NCBI RefSeq assembly: GCF_030348765.1
Contig: NZ_JAUCEU010000007.1
Span: 1,916,501-1,980,500 of the forward strand
Source of the DNA: Neobacillus sp. CF12
GTDB taxonomy: Bacteria; Bacillota; Bacilli; Bacillales; Cytobacillaceae
Direction of reading: 5' to 3'
DNA: 64,000 bases
In this document: piece by piece, positions 1-9,517 of the stretch
Numbering within the stretch: position 1 is the stretch's first letter
Layout: every line of letters starts with the position of its first letter
The notes under the pieces: generated by a model
What the model saw: only the letters and a program-made list of their open reading frames with translations
Told to the model about the DNA's origin: nothing
The model's database searches: none
Translations under genes and position numbers: made by a program

Positions 1-311
1 GCGATACTCGGGAGGGCTTCCCCACGAAAGCCAAGAGTACGAATACGGAATAAGTCATTTTCATTCTTGATTTTACTCGTAGCATGACGTTGGAAGGCGA
101 GTAAGACGTCATCTTCTTCGATTCCATTACCATTATCCGTGATTCGAATTTTCGCTAGCCCTGCCTCTTCGACTTCAATTTCAATCACCGTACTGCCAGC
201 GTCAATCGCATTCTCTACTAATTCCTTTACAACCGAAGCAGGTCGCTCTACTACTTCACCTGCAGCAATTTTATTGGATAGTGCATCATCTAATTGGATA
301 ATCTTACCCAT
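1..311 (-). CDS. mutL: DNA mismatch repair protein MutL (N-terminal part, cut by window edge)
   Basis: This is the N-terminal part of MutL, the GHKL ATPase that couples MutS mismatch recognition to strand removal. About 103 residues are visible, beginning [19 protein letters not shown], followed by the ATP-site signatures [21 protein letters not shown] and [10 protein letters not shown]. The ATG at 311 is preferred over the one at 317 because AGGAGGTG lies about 8 nt upstream of the former but directly abuts the latter. It follows mutS by about 19 nt, so the two are co-transcribed as in Bacillus. The rest of the gene lies beyond the left edge. Confidence 0.97.
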   Translation of the reverse strand, partial: MGKIIQLDDALSNKIAAGEVVERPASVVKELVENAIDAGSTVIEIEVEEAGLAKIRITDNGNGIEEDDVLLAFQRHATSKIKNENDLFRIRTLGFRGEALPSI

Positions 312-330
312 ACCCATCACCTCCTACAAC

Positions 331-2925
331 TTAGCTCTTTAGCTTTTTCTGAAGATCGTACAACAGATTAATCGCTTGAAGCGGCGTTATATCTAATAAA
401 TCAAGTTCCTTCATTTTATCTAGTACTTTCTTTTCTTTTGAAGAAAGCTCTTGTTTCATCGTTTCTTTCGGTTCATCGAAGAAAGACAACTGTGCTGGTT
501 GCTCCTTTATTTCCTTCACTGAACTTTTAACAGCAACAGGTTTTACATCAGGTTTTTCTAGAGCGGATAAAATTTCATTGGCACGATGAATTAATTCCTT
601 CGGAAGTTCAGCTAATTGTGCTACGTGAATTCCGTAACTCTTATCTGTTGGACCTTCTTTGATTTTATGAAGAAAGACAAGCTTTCCATTGTGTTCAATC
701 GCACTAACATGGATGTTCTTTAGTTTTTCAAGTTCGTCTTCTAATACCGTTAATTCATGATAATGAGTAGAAAACAGTGTTTTCGCACCAATATGTGTAT
801 GAATGTATTCGATAATAGCCTGTGCTAGGGCCATCCCATCATAGGTAGAAGTCCCGCGGCCAATTTCATCAAATAGAATTAAACTGTTTTGTGTAGCATT
901 GGTCAATGCATTTCTAGCTTCCAGCATCTCGACCATGAATGTACTTTGACCAGATATCAAATCGTCCGCTGCCCCAATTCTTGTAAAGACTTGATCAAAA
1001 ATGGGCAGTACCGCTTCATCAGCTGGTACATAACATCCGATTTGAGCTAAAATAGCGGTTAACGCTATTTGGCGCATGTACGTACTTTTACCACTCATAT
1101 TCGGACCAGTGATTAGCAAAACTTCGCGCTCTTGATCCATAAAGCAGTCATTCGCTACATATTCTTGTGCATTAAGCACTTTTTCCACTACGGGATGTCT
1201 GCCTTCCTTTAGGACCACTTTTCCATCTGTTGAAAACTTCGGCTTGACATAACGTCGCTCTTCACTCACCTGTGCAAAGCATTGCAGAACATCTAACTCA
1301 CTAACCGCTTTTGCTGCTGCCTGCAGGCGCGGGATATGTTCTTTTACAATCTCACGGATTTCAGCAAAAAGCTCATATTCAAGTTCACCAATTTTTTCTT
1401 CTGCTTGTAAAATTAGCGCTTCTTTTTCTTTTAACGCAGGGGTAATAAATCTTTCCGCATTTGATAAAGTCTGCTTTCGCTCGTATTGTCCTTCTGTTAG
1501 AAGATGCAAATTTGCCCTCGTTACTTCTATATAATAGCCAAATACACGATTATAACCGATTTTCAAAGATTTAATCCCGGTCTTCTCCCGCTCTTCACTC
1601 TCCAGTTGAGCAATCCACGTTTTTCCGTTTCGGCTTGCATACCGGTATTGATCCAACTGTTCATTGTATCCGTCTCGGATCATATTTCCTTCTTTTAATG
1701 AGAGTGGAGGATTCTCCACAATCGCTTGTTCTAATAGATCCGTGACTTCCTCGCAAGGATCCAGAGATTCAGCAATTTTATTTACTTCTTCATGCTCCAT
1801 GCCGAAGAGAATTTGTTTTAAGAAAGGAATCTGCATTAATGACCGTTTTAATTGCACAAGGTCACGGGCATTGACGTTACCAAAAGCAACACGACCAGCA
1901 AGTCGCTCCAAATCATATACTTCCGTCAACTTTTCACGAAGCTCCTGACGTTCAAAATATTTGTTCATTAGCACTTCTACAATCGTTTGACGATGCTCAA
2001 TATCATTACGAGAAATTAATGGACGATCAATCCACGTTTTCAGCGTCCTACCACCCATGGCTGTAATTGTCTCATCAAGCAGCCAAAGTAAAGAACCTTT
2101 TTTCCCTTTCGAACGGATCGTCTCGGTTAATTCAAGATTCCGTTTCGAGTAGTAATCAATTTTCATATATTGATGAATTTGATAGGTAGTGACCGGTTGA
2201 AGGTGGTCAAGGCTCCTCTTTTGTGAACGATATAGATAGTGAAACAATCTTGCTGCACTTTGTTTTAATTTATCTTGATTAAGATTGTCTAGCAGATGTG
2301 AAAAATTCATTTCTACTGAACTATTATCTTCAAAGGAAATAGCGAGTACATCACGTTCACGCATTTTCTTTTGCAACGCTCCATCAAAGTCGGTTGCGAC
2401 AACAACTTCCTTAGAACTTAATACGGCTAATTCATTTAACACTTCATCAAAATTGGATGATAGTTGTGTTACCTTGCTTTCACCTGTTGAAAGATCGGTA
2501 TATGCAAATCCAAATGTCCCATCGTCAAAACAGGAAATCGAGGCAATGTAGTTATTTTCTTTATCTGATAACGACTTCCCTTCCATTACCGTTCCAGGTG
2601 TAATCAGTTGAACAACTTCCCGTCTAACCATTCCTTTTGTTAATTTTGCGTCTTCCATTTGCTCACACACAGCTACTTTGTAGCCTTTTGATATAAGTTG
2701 TTCAATATAGTTAGGGGCAGAATGATAGGGAACCCCGCACATCGGAATTCGGTCCTCACTGCCACCTTCGCGGCTTGTTAAGGTAATCTCTAATTCTTGC
2801 GATGCTTTTATCGCATCGTCAAAGAACATTTCATAAAAATCTCCTAAGCGAAAAAATAAAAAGGCATCTTGATAATCTGCCTTCACGGTTAAGTATTGCT
2901 GTATCATCGGCGTATAACCAGCCAT
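331..2925 (-). CDS. mutS: DNA mismatch repair protein MutS
   Basis: MutS is the cytosolic mismatch sensor ATPase. The protein is 864 residues, normal for the family. It shows the N-terminal mismatch-binding domain with the FYEMFFDDA motif, the Walker A motif GPNMSGKST near residue 605, the DEIGRGTST Walker B/signature region, the STHYHEL switch and a C-terminal helix for dimerisation. I place the start at the ATG at 2925 ([12 protein letters not shown]). The upstream in-frame GTG at 2937 overlaps the GGGGG ribosome site and is unlikely. It is the first gene of a mutS-mutL pair, and nothing in it appears damaged. Confidence 0.98.
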   Translation of the reverse strand: MAGYTPMIQQYLTVKADYQDAFLFFRLGDFYEMFFDDAIKASQELEITLTSREGGSEDRIPMCGVPYHSAPNYIEQLISKGYKVAVCEQMEDAKLTKGMVRREVVQLITPGTVMEGKSLSDKENNYIASISCFDDGTFGFAYTDLSTGESKVTQLSSNFDEVLNELAVLSSKEVVVATDFDGALQKKMRERDVLAISFEDNSSVEMNFSHLLDNLNQDKLKQSAARLFHYLYRSQKRSLDHLQPVTTYQIHQYMKIDYYSKRNLELTETIRSKGKKGSLLWLLDETITAMGGRTLKTWIDRPLISRNDIEHRQTIVEVLMNKYFERQELREKLTEVYDLERLAGRVAFGNVNARDLVQLKRSLMQIPFLKQILFGMEHEEVNKIAESLDPCEEVTDLLEQAIVENPPLSLKEGNMIRDGYNEQLDQYRYASRNGKTWIAQLESEEREKTGIKSLKIGYNRVFGYYIEVTRANLHLLTEGQYERKQTLSNAERFITPALKEKEALILQAEEKIGELEYELFAEIREIVKEHIPRLQAAAKAVSELDVLQCFAQVSEERRYVKPKFSTDGKVVLKEGRHPVVEKVLNAQEYVANDCFMDQEREVLLITGPNMSGKSTYMRQIALTAILAQIGCYVPADEAVLPIFDQVFTRIGAADDLISGQSTFMVEMLEARNALTNATQNSLILFDEIGRGTSTYDGMALAQAIIEYIHTHIGAKTLFSTHYHELTVLEDELEKLKNIHVSAIEHNGKLVFLHKIKEGPTDKSYGIHVAQLAELPKELIHRANEILSALEKPDVKPVAVKSSVKEIKEQPAQLSFFDEPKETMKQELSSKEKKVLDKMKELDLLDITPLQAINLLYDLQKKLKS

Positions 2926-3044
2926 AATGACCCCCACATTTTAATTATTTCGAGTATCTTCGACAAACTATTATATCATAAATTTGCGGAGACAATCTTA
3001 GGTAGATAAAACCTATTATTAAAAAATGTGGGCGATAGACTCGA

Positions 3045-3085
3045 TAAAAAAAGATGTAGAAGAGAGTTCTTCTACACCTTTTTTG
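3045..3085. terminator. bidirectional rho-independent terminator
   Basis: An 8-bp stem TGTAGAAG/CTTCTACA (3055-3062 and 3069-3076) is bounded by an A-run on the left and a T-run on the right, so it can end transcription from either side. It sits just after the stop of the M6 protease gene. Confidence 0.8.
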
Positions 3086-3091
3086 TACCTG

Positions 3092-4900
3092 CTATTTATT
3101 AAATTTAACGTCTAATGTAACTGTACCGTCTTCATGCTCTACAATGTTATCAATTTGGATACCTGTTTCAGTACCTTTTTTCGACCATTTGTATAGTGAA
3201 GATGTATTTGGACCAACATTCCCTTTTGGACTAATCGAAGTAACATTATACTTACCAGGGAAAACATCTCCGGAATCAGCATCATTTAAATAGCGTTCCA
3301 AGTCGAATTGTCCATCTGCTTGCACAACACTAACAGCATAATGGCGTTCGCCATTATCAGGATTCACCGGCACTTGTGCTAGACCAAGATGGTTTAAATC
3401 CCAGTTTTGTGCTTCGTTCGGACGATTAAACGTTCTGGCAAGAATATCCTCGACAACATGGTAGACTACTAGACCATGAAGGTCTTTACCATCTAAGTTA
3501 TATTCTAAACCTGCATCAAATCCTGACTGCTGGCGGTTTTCTAATAAGAAGTATTCACGACCTCCTGAACCTGGAACATCGATTTTAAAAATATCAGCAA
3601 ACTCATTTACTGGACGTACAGTTAATTTCTGATTGCCGATTACTTCGATAGGGTCAACGTAACCTAGATATGTTTTCGACCAGGCATCCGGGTGAACAGG
3701 GGAATTTCCGGAATAGTTTCTATTCTGCATGTCGCGGCCATAAGAACCACCAGCCATTAAGCTATACATTCCGACCCCTTCAGAATCGTAGCCGTAATCA
3801 TATAAATCTGGCAATCCAAGTACGTGAGAGAATTCATGAGCAAATACTCCTACACTTGGCGGGGATGGCGGTCTTCCAGTGTAATCTTTCGGTACAAGGT
3901 GTGGATTAGAAACTTTTAGATAACCTGTAATGTCTTGCCCAACCTCTGGAACAATATTGTACGTATCAACAACAACACCATCTACTACCGTGTGCTCTAA
4001 TTTTGATTCATCAGGTAGGTTACCCGTTTGATAAAACTCTCCAAAGTAACTTGCACTTGTAATATCCCATTTGTGTGACCAAATAATGCTTGGGTCTAAG
4101 CTAAACTCTGCACCCGTTCCGCGGTGAATGATTAATAGATTAGGTACAATTTTGTCAACTGTTTTTCCATCAACTTTTATTGAGGTGGCATCACCATGTA
4201 ACCAGAAATCACCTGGTTTTGCAGGGACAGCATATTGGGTGAAGTCTACATGATCTGCGGCAGCAACAATAGCGTCTTTTACAAGTTCTGCGATATGAGC
4301 ATCGCCATTGTCATTATAGTAGCCTTTATCTTGGCCTAAATAATGATTATATGTTTTTGGCAAAGTAACCCAGCCAACAACATCGATATCCATACTAAAT
4401 TGGCCATAGGTTACCTCATTAAAGTAATTCTTCATTGTGCGATTTGTAGAAGCTGGTTTTCCACCGAATGTTGCTAATTCTTTAAATTCATCCAAAGAAT
4501 AAGGATTATATTCATCTCCATTTATTAGATTATCAAACATTCCAATAGGGATTTGATCATAATCCACACCTGGTACTTCACTTTTTCCAGCTCCGGATAG
4601 TGGAAAATCTACAACAATAGCAATCCCCTTTTTATGAAGATCCTCAACCTTCTTTGGCTGCAATCTATCGGTATCTTGTGGTTTACTATACGATTTTCCG
4701 TTATAGCTCTCTAGCTTCTTTCCTTCAACCGCACCCCCACTTGATTTAATTTCTTTGGCAAGGTCAGGATCTACCTTATGATAGTCAGGTAGTTTTGGAG
4801 CAAACGTTTTGTTTTCTACAGGGCTTGATTTTGCGAAGGCTGGTACAATTGAAAATAAAATCAATGTTATTACTAGGCCTAGCGAAAAAATTTTTTTCAT
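3092..4900 (-). CDS. secreted M6-family metalloprotease (immune inhibitor A type)
   Basis: A secreted zinc metalloprotease of peptidase family M6 (InhA-like), about 602 residues. MKKIFSLGLVITLILF is a signal peptide ending near AFA-KSS. The zinc site is HEFSHVLGLPDLYD (HExxHxxGxxD), with the downstream methionine-turn region GMYSLMAGGSYG. The propeptide-like N-terminus is charged. The ATG at 4900 is chosen because GAGAGGGG sits 7 nt upstream; upstream in-frame starts overlap that site. It is monocistronic, with a terminator right after it. The protein is shorter than classical InhA (about 800 residues) because it lacks the C-terminal part. The substrate cannot be told from sequence. Confidence 0.9.
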   Translation of the reverse strand: MKKIFSLGLVITLILFSIVPAFAKSSPVENKTFAPKLPDYHKVDPDLAKEIKSSGGAVEGKKLESYNGKSYSKPQDTDRLQPKKVEDLHKKGIAIVVDFPLSGAGKSEVPGVDYDQIPIGMFDNLINGDEYNPYSLDEFKELATFGGKPASTNRTMKNYFNEVTYGQFSMDIDVVGWVTLPKTYNHYLGQDKGYYNDNGDAHIAELVKDAIVAAADHVDFTQYAVPAKPGDFWLHGDATSIKVDGKTVDKIVPNLLIIHRGTGAEFSLDPSIIWSHKWDITSASYFGEFYQTGNLPDESKLEHTVVDGVVVDTYNIVPEVGQDITGYLKVSNPHLVPKDYTGRPPSPPSVGVFAHEFSHVLGLPDLYDYGYDSEGVGMYSLMAGGSYGRDMQNRNYSGNSPVHPDAWSKTYLGYVDPIEVIGNQKLTVRPVNEFADIFKIDVPGSGGREYFLLENRQQSGFDAGLEYNLDGKDLHGLVVYHVVEDILARTFNRPNEAQNWDLNHLGLAQVPVNPDNGERHYAVSVVQADGQFDLERYLNDADSGDVFPGKYNVTSISPKGNVGPNTSSLYKWSKKGTETGIQIDNIVEHEDGTVTLDVKFNK

Positions 4901-5215
4901 TAACATACCCCTCTCCAAATATGTATAGATAATGCTTAGGCATTATCTACTAGTATTATAGTCTGAATATAGTGGATTTTTTTGTAAATATTTCATGTAA
5001 ATTTAGTTCTATTTTTGACATGCTTTGTAGAAATTCAAAGAGTATTGACATTCTATTAATTCTCTTAAATTTTCAACACTAAAATTATTACAAACTTTTC
5101 CAAACGAATATAATTGAAACTTCTAAAGTAGTAGATATTTAAAAGTATTTCCTGGCATATATTAATGATATCTATTGTTTAACAATGATAAAATATAAAT
5201 AAGAGGTGGTCTAAA

Positions 5216-5923
5216 TTGGATTGGTTTGGAAGCAATTATAAGCAGTTTGATTTCGAAATGTTTTCAATCAGCCATTTTGTGATTATAGCCTTACTTTTCT
5301 TAGGTTCTGTTTTGATTTATATAGGTAGAGAAAAACTTAAGGATAAAAAGTGGAGAATAGCAGAAGTCATTGTAGGACTATCTTTATTAGTCATCGAGGT
5401 TACTTACCATATTTGGATGCTTGTGAATGACATGTGGGATGTAAGTCATGCCATTCCATTAGAATTGTGCAGTATCAGCCTGGTCCTATCGGTGCTGTTA
5501 TTGTTAACGAGAAAAAGGATAATTTATGAGATATTGTTATTTACAGCATTATTGGGAGCTTCTCAGGCTATCTTTACACCATTATTAAATTTTGACTTTC
5601 CTCATTTTCGCTTTTTTCATTTTTTCTATACACATTTAATGGATATTTGGGTTGTCTTTTATTTCACCTGGGTTGTAGGGTATAGACCAACTATTTGGTC
5701 AGTAGTAAAACTGTTTGTTTTTCTAAATGTTTTAATGCCAATCATTATGCTCATCAATAAAGCAGTCGAAGGTAACTATATGTTTTTAAGTCATAAACCA
5801 AAGAGTCCCAGTCTATTGGATCTTTTAGGCCAGTATCCCTGGTACATCTTATCAATGGAGTTTTTATTAATATCCCTAAGTCTGATCGTATGGTTAATTT
5901 TCCGAAAAAAAAGAGTTGGTTAG
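5216..5923 (+). CDS. TIGR02206/YwaF-like integral membrane protein
   Basis: A 235-residue polytopic membrane protein with about six to seven hydrophobic segments, for example HFVIIALLFLGSVLIYI, VIVGLSLLVIEVTYHIWML and a long final helix. Conserved-looking elements include HAIPLELCSISL and FFHFFYTHLMDIWVVFY, typical of the TIGR02206/YwaF family, whose function is unknown. Translation starts at TTG (5216), supported by AGAGGTGG about 6 nt upstream. It is alone in its transcription unit, directly upstream of the tRNA-Arg gene and reading the same way. Confidence 0.8.
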   Translation: MDWFGSNYKQFDFEMFSISHFVIIALLFLGSVLIYIGREKLKDKKWRIAEVIVGLSLLVIEVTYHIWMLVNDMWDVSHAIPLELCSISLVLSVLLLLTRKRIIYEILLFTALLGASQAIFTPLLNFDFPHFRFFHFFYTHLMDIWVVFYFTWVVGYRPTIWSVVKLFVFLNVLMPIIMLINKAVEGNYMFLSHKPKSPSLLDLLGQYPWYILSMEFLLISLSLIVWLIFRKKRVG

Positions 5924-5990
5924 TTCTGGGTATTTTCTTATTGACCTTTTTCAAGTAAATACTTATAATAAATAACGTTCCAATAAATGT

Positions 5991-6064
5991 GTCCCGATAG
6001 CTCAGCAGGATAGAGCAACAGTTTCCTAAACTGTAGGTCGGAGGTTCGAATCCTCTTCGGGACG
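5991..6064 (+). tRNA. tRNA-Arg (anticodon CCU)
   Basis: A complete 74-nt cloverleaf. The acceptor stem GTCCCGA pairs with TCGGGAC and is followed by discriminator G. The D-arm is GCTCAGCAGGATAGAGC, the anticodon loop TTCCTAA gives anticodon CCT on an ACAGT/ACTGT stem, and the T-arm carries GGTTCGAATCC. No CCA is encoded. The 3' half is repeated three times farther along the window, marking this gene as an integration target. Confidence 0.97.
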
Positions 6065-6066
6065 TA
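6017..6066 (+). repeat. attachment-site core: 3' part of tRNA-Arg
   Basis: This 50-nt stretch, from the anticodon stem to the tRNA end plus TA, recurs at 52720-52768 with a single-base deletion in the anticodon loop. Shorter versions occur at 26555-26580 and 6769-6780. Integration into tRNA 3' ends with reconstitution of the gene is typical of tyrosine-recombinase islands. I infer that it is the attL/attB core. Confidence 0.75.
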
Positions 6067-6074
6067 CTCGTTAG

Positions 6075-6146
6075 AAAAGCGCTATGTATCGCAGATTGTT
6101 ACCCGTTAATCAATACGGTGACAATGCGGTGACATAGCGCTTTTTT
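6075..6146. repeat. inverted repeat next to tRNA, terminator or integrase-arm region
   Basis: AAAAGCGCTATGT (6075-6087) is repeated inverted as ACATAGCGCTTTT (6132-6144) and followed by a T-run. The 44-nt loop holds two direct copies of CGGTGACA. The stem could terminate tRNA transcription. The GGTGACA repeats beside a tRNA attachment site could also be integrase arm sites left by a lost element. Confidence 0.5.
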
Positions 6147-6357
6147 CTTTGTCTGTGGGACGTCGTTTTTGACACTGTAAGACCTCGATAGATGAACGTA
6201 GGACACTTGCAGCTGACTTATAGAAGGAGCTAACACCACGAGCTCCATTTTCGTACCGGTTATACTGATAAATGCTTATTTAGAGAAAGTCTGCAAATTC
6301 CGTTTGATTCATGCGGTGATCGTTACGGATGTCTTTGAGTCTGTAGTTAACTGGCAT
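6106..6357 (-). pseudogene. Xre/Cro-C1 helix-turn-helix repressor remnant
   Basis: Reading from the ATG at 6357 gives MPVNYRLKDIRNDHRMNQ, then TEFADFL, a TAA stop, then ISIYQYNRYENG and a further 46 sense codons to a second stop at 6106. The HTH pattern (LKDIRNDHRMNQTEFADFL-x-ISIYQYNRYENG, with the stop at the usual turn glycine) is that of phage or element repressors. It has one in-frame nonsense codon and a short, degenerate C-terminus. Its position, touching the tRNA attachment site, suggests it is left over from an integrated element. Confidence 0.6.
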
Positions 6358-6487
6358 TGATGTAGCGTCGTCTATTAATCAAATAGACTCTACTCACAAT
6401 CCGCAGTGTTTGCTACCGAAATCGCTGAAATGTAACGTTATGTACTTTTATACACTCCATAATATACCCATTTAGGTATCCGTTACA

Positions 6488-6619
6488 TTACACGATATCG
6501 CCCGATGCCGGCATTGGATTATTGGAGTCAGCTTTTGTGAAAGTAGGACTTACCAATAATGAAAGGGCAATAGGAACCGTAAGTGTACCCTTTATTAAAG
6601 ATTTTTTGAACATTTTCAT
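6488..6619 (-). CDS. 43-residue peptide with secretion signal, possibly a truncated gene
   Basis: The ATG at 6619 is preceded by GGGGTGG. The product begins MKMFKKSLIKGTLTVPIALS and continues LLVSPTFTKA, a textbook Sec signal with a probable cleavage after TKA. Only about 14 residues (DSNNPMPASGDIV) follow before the stop. It may be a secreted signalling-type peptide, or the start of a longer secreted protein cut off by decay, since this stretch is full of remnants. I do not recognise a family. Confidence 0.45.
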   Translation of the reverse strand: MKMFKKSLIKGTLTVPIALSLLVSPTFTKADSNNPMPASGDIV

Positions 6620-6768
6620 CCACCCCAGTTTTTTGAATTATCTAAATATATTCTATAATTAAACTTCCGTTAAGTAAATTTAGTATTATTAATGGTAACT
6701 TCAATTTTATTTATATAAGAAAAAAGGAAATGTGCTGAACAAAAAGAAGCTGCTCAGCAGTTTAATCA

Positions 6769-6780
6769 TCTTCGGGACGT
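6769..6780 (+). repeat. short tRNA-Arg 3'-end fragment
   Basis: TCTTCGGGACGT equals the last bases of the tRNA plus one flanking base. A few bases upstream is GCTCAGCAG (6752-6760), which also matches the tRNA D-arm, as if a tRNA copy had lost its middle. At 12 nt it is suggestive only. Confidence 0.4.
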
Positions 6781-6905
6781 CAAAGAAATCCTTTTTATCC
6801 CAAGGGTTACTTTTTTACTTTTTGGCTTTGTTATAATTGAATGTTGATTTCAATGAGTTTGAAAAATAAACTAAATCGGGAAATACCCTAAAAATCAAGG
6901 AAGTT

Positions 6906-6943
6906 TTGGTCTTCTGTCAAGAAAGTGGACAATATTATTTGAG
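6906..6943 (+). mobile_element. IS end-like dispersed repeat, copy 1
   Basis: TTGGTCTTCTGTCAAGAA followed by AGTGGACAA is found again in inverted orientation at 28020-28058 with a few changes. The TGTCCACTTTCTTGACA-type core resembles terminal repeats of IS3-family elements. No transposase is present at either place. Confidence 0.4.
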
Positions 6944-7024
6944 ACTATTCCAACCAAACTCCCTACCGCAGTATTAAACGAAATTCAAGAATTCAAAGAA
7001 GGTGTTGAACTTGAATCAATTTAA
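6944..7024 (+). pseudogene. C-terminal fragment of an unrecognised protein
   Basis: An open frame with no start codon ends at TAA 7022-7024. It reads TIPTKLPTAVLNEIQEF and then KEGVELESI, a plausible soluble protein tail. It begins right after the IS end-like repeat, as though an insertion or deletion removed the rest. No family can be named. Confidence 0.25.
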
Positions 7025-7177
7025 TTAAACATAAGAAGCAATAGCTCGCGATAATCAAAATAATCAAGCTTTTTCTTTGTGAGCTTTGGGGGTCAAATGC
7101 ATACTTTGGCATTTATTGTAATTATAGACCTAGATTAATTACTACTGGTCTTATTTCTCCCATGACAAAAATAAAAG

Positions 7178-7202
7178 CCTGACACTTATCTAAGTAACAG
7201 GC
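7178..7202. terminator. hairpin with GCCTG...CAGGC stem
   Basis: GCCTGACACTTA pairs with TAAGTAACAGGC. A related hairpin is at 13988-14023. On the minus strand it lies downstream of the oxidoreductase gene and could be its terminator, although its distance of about 210 nt from the stop is large. Confidence 0.5.
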
Positions 7203-7267
7203 ATGGTCATCTATTTAAATAATGCTTTAACATCAACTTTAAAACCTTTGATGATACTGGATTTTAA

Positions 7268-7411
7268 TCAAACCTTGTTTTTCATCTTCATTATGCCGTA
7301 TTGAGTGTCTTCCCCAAATGAATAAACCATAATATTATCAAATATAGGATGATAATCTAGGTTGCCCAAATAGGATTTCAAAGGAGGTGTCCCTGTAGGA
7401 CCGATCAAATC
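7268..7411 (-). pseudogene. possible gene fragment downstream of the oxidoreductase
   Basis: After the oxidoreductase stop the same frame stays open for about 47 codons to TGA at 7268. It reads GPTGTPPLKSYLGNLDYHP and then IFDNIMVYSFGEDTQYG. The composition is protein-like, but there is no start codon or ribosome site. It may be the tail of a deleted neighbour joined here by a deletion. Confidence 0.25.
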
Positions 7412-7414
7412 ATT

Positions 7415-8431
7415 TTATTTAAGATCCTTCATCCCGGTTTCTAATATTTCCATTTGCAGTAGTGTCTGCTCGTCGGTAATGGTTTTAGCTCTCCCATTCA
7501 TGATGCTTTCATATAAATCATCATACACTCTTCCGTAATCACCATTCACGGACTTAACTTTTTCTTCGTGGATTGTTCCATCTTCATCGATATAGGTTAT
7601 TACACCATAGTGTTGTATCGTGTCTACACCAAAATCTTTGTTGTCAGGCATGTAAAATTGCTTTAAATGTTCTTCCTGTCGATCCTTTGTTTCTTTCACA
7701 AAGCATCCCTTTTTTCCATAAACAACGAAACTAGGTCTTTCTTTAAGTCTATAATAACTAGATTTCACGGATACTTTTAACTTCCCATAATACAAATCCA
7801 AATCAAAATAATCATTCATTCTTCCTTGACCCAATAATTGTCTTACATCATAGTGTATTTGTTCCGGCTTGCCAAAATAGCTGATCACCTGATCTAATGT
7901 ATGACAGCCATGTCCATACAAATATGACAATATAGGATTAAAACTATGAACAGATTCTGGTACTTCCGGACGGTAATAGTCATAATGCATTTCCACTTCC
8001 AGTAAGTCTCCTAGTTTTCCATCCTCAATAACCTTTTGAACCGTTAAAAAATCACTGTCAAAACGTCTATTTTGATACGCCTGAACAATCAAACCATTTT
8101 CTCTAGCCAATGTAAATATTTCTTTTGCTTGTTCCGAGGTTTCCATAAAAGGTTTTTCAACTAAACAGTTTTTATGATGCTCCAATACTAGTTTTGAATA
8201 TTCATAATGACTTTCATGTCTTGTACAAACCACAATGAGTTGAATGTCCTTATCATTTAATAAATCGTTCAGATTGGAAGTATAATTTACTCCCTCAATT
8301 CTCTTCCAGCTTTCATTTTCTGGATTTCTTTGAAAAATTGTTTTTACCTTTATATTTTCTCTTTGCATAACGAAAGGAAGATGATATCTGTTGGTACTTT
8401 TCCCATTTCCAATAAAACCAATTGTAAGCAT
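7415..8431 (-). CDS. Gfo/Idh/MocA-family NAD(P)-dependent oxidoreductase
   Basis: A cytosolic sugar or sugar-acid dehydrogenase-type enzyme, 338 residues. The N-terminal Rossmann fold starts MLTIGFIGNGKSTNRYHLPF, and the family EKP motif appears as VEKPFMETSEQA around residue 95, followed by the alpha/beta substrate domain (YGHGCHTLDQVISYFGKP). The ATG at 8431 has GGAGGC six nt upstream. The exact substrate cannot be told. Standing at the left edge of the arabinose region, it may oxidise a sugar released there, but it has no co-transcribed partner. Confidence 0.85.
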   Translation of the reverse strand: MLTIGFIGNGKSTNRYHLPFVMQRENIKVKTIFQRNPENESWKRIEGVNYTSNLNDLLNDKDIQLIVVCTRHESHYEYSKLVLEHHKNCLVEKPFMETSEQAKEIFTLARENGLIVQAYQNRRFDSDFLTVQKVIEDGKLGDLLEVEMHYDYYRPEVPESVHSFNPILSYLYGHGCHTLDQVISYFGKPEQIHYDVRQLLGQGRMNDYFDLDLYYGKLKVSVKSSYYRLKERPSFVVYGKKGCFVKETKDRQEEHLKQFYMPDNKDFGVDTIQHYGVITYIDEDGTIHEEKVKSVNGDYGRVYDDLYESIMNGRAKTITDEQTLLQMEILETGMKDLK

Positions 8432-8443
8432 GATAGCCTCCAA

Positions 8444-9460
8444 AAATAGATTTAAATGATTTTCAATTTAGTAAAATGTGACGTTTCCACTATATCATAC
8501 CACGAGTATTCCAATCTTAAATTAATTTAAGACTCTTCTGTCCGCGGTAAAAATGATTGCTATATCTAGACTACCATTTGGAATCTTATCTCAATAAGCA
8601 CAAAAAAAATCGTTCTTTTTAGTAAAATGAAGTTACTACACAACATTTTAGAAAGGGACGATTTTTTATGAGCAATTAAATGATTCTGAAAATTATAACA
8701 CCTAAATGGAACTTCTTATTTCTGCAAGTCGAGCTTTAGTTTAAAAAGCTAATTTTCAACTCTTTTTTCAAGGTTAAAAATTCTTTTGTCCACCTCAGTT
8801 AATTTGTTGTTAACATAATCTACTTAGAAATCGACTGTCTTTTTCTGCATTTCAGCAGACTAATTACGTATTCAGTTTGAGAAGATTCAATCCTCTTTAC
8901 CGTTTCATATACTGAATCAAGTTTTTCATCCATCTTTTGCTGTCTGTCACCTATGGATCCAAGTCTATCCTCCATTTTTACTAACAAATCTAAAATTTGT
9001 TTTTCCATTTCGTCCACCACCCATGAATGAATAATAATGTTTTTTAATAATTCTTCCTACTTTCTTATGGCGGGTACTTATCAGTGATATCAAATGTAGA
9101 AGTAAAAATTTGTGAGTAGTCTTAGGGGGCAATTCTTAAGAGGAATTGAATCTTAATTTCCTGTTTAGTGCCATTATTTCATTATTAATATCACTTTTTC
9201 AGCAAAAGACCTCCCTTGATGAATTGTGAAAAAGGTTGTGTTGAGTATAGGATTATAATTGCAGAATTTTGAAGGAAAATGTAGATATTTGATAGGTCCC
9301 AATTCTTATTATAACATGTTAAATCATTATAGATTACATCTTCAATAGGAAGGTGATAGTTTATTGATTTCATAGAATTTTCCATTCTCCCAAAAACAAT
9401 GAATACTCTCTAATGGCTTCCCATTGACTGTTCTGATTGACCGCTAGCCTCCATTGGTTT
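8444..9460. other. gene-poor stretch with decayed sequence
   Basis: About 1 kb between the oxidoreductase and the araB terminator. It contains a small coiled-coil ORF (8820-9008). Near 8650-8750 an AGAAAGGGACG ribosome-like site is followed by ATGAGCAATTAA and short broken frames that look like the start of a lost transposase or other gene. A 64-codon frame at 9191-9385 on the minus strand has no recognisable family. Everything here looks like accessory debris. Confidence 0.4.
8820..9008 (-). CDS. small coiled-coil protein, unknown function
   Basis: About 62 residues from the ATG at 9008 (MEKQILDLLVKMEDRLGSIG), preceded by GGTGG. The heptad-like spacing of I/L/M/V and charged residues (RQQKMDEKLDSVYETVKRIE) predicts one coiled coil. 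Similar short proteins with repeated 'LD..' heptads are common in Bacillus and its phages. The last residues (LLKCRKRQSISK) break the pattern, so it may be truncated. Confidence 0.4.
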   Translation of the reverse strand: MEKQILDLLVKMEDRLGSIGDRQQKMDEKLDSVYETVKRIESSQTEYVISLLKCRKRQSISK

Positions 9461-9498
9461 ACAAAAAAATGCGACAGAAGAATTCCATCCCCTGTCGT
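9461..9498 (-). terminator. rho-independent terminator of the ara operon
   Basis: On the minus strand CGACAG...CTGTCG forms a stem (9472-9477 and 9492-9497) and is followed by an uninterrupted T-run just after araB. Confidence 0.75.
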
Positions 9499-9517
9499 TT
9501 CATAAATTTTAAATTTT

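Noticed and set aside
331..2551. Plus-strand frames inside mutS
   Set aside because: They lack ribosome sites and family features and lie wholly opposite a conserved gene.
6065..9460. A prophage remnant with structural genes
   Set aside because: Apart from a broken HTH gene and short fragments there is no capsid, tail, terminase or lysis gene, so only an integrative element relic can be argued.
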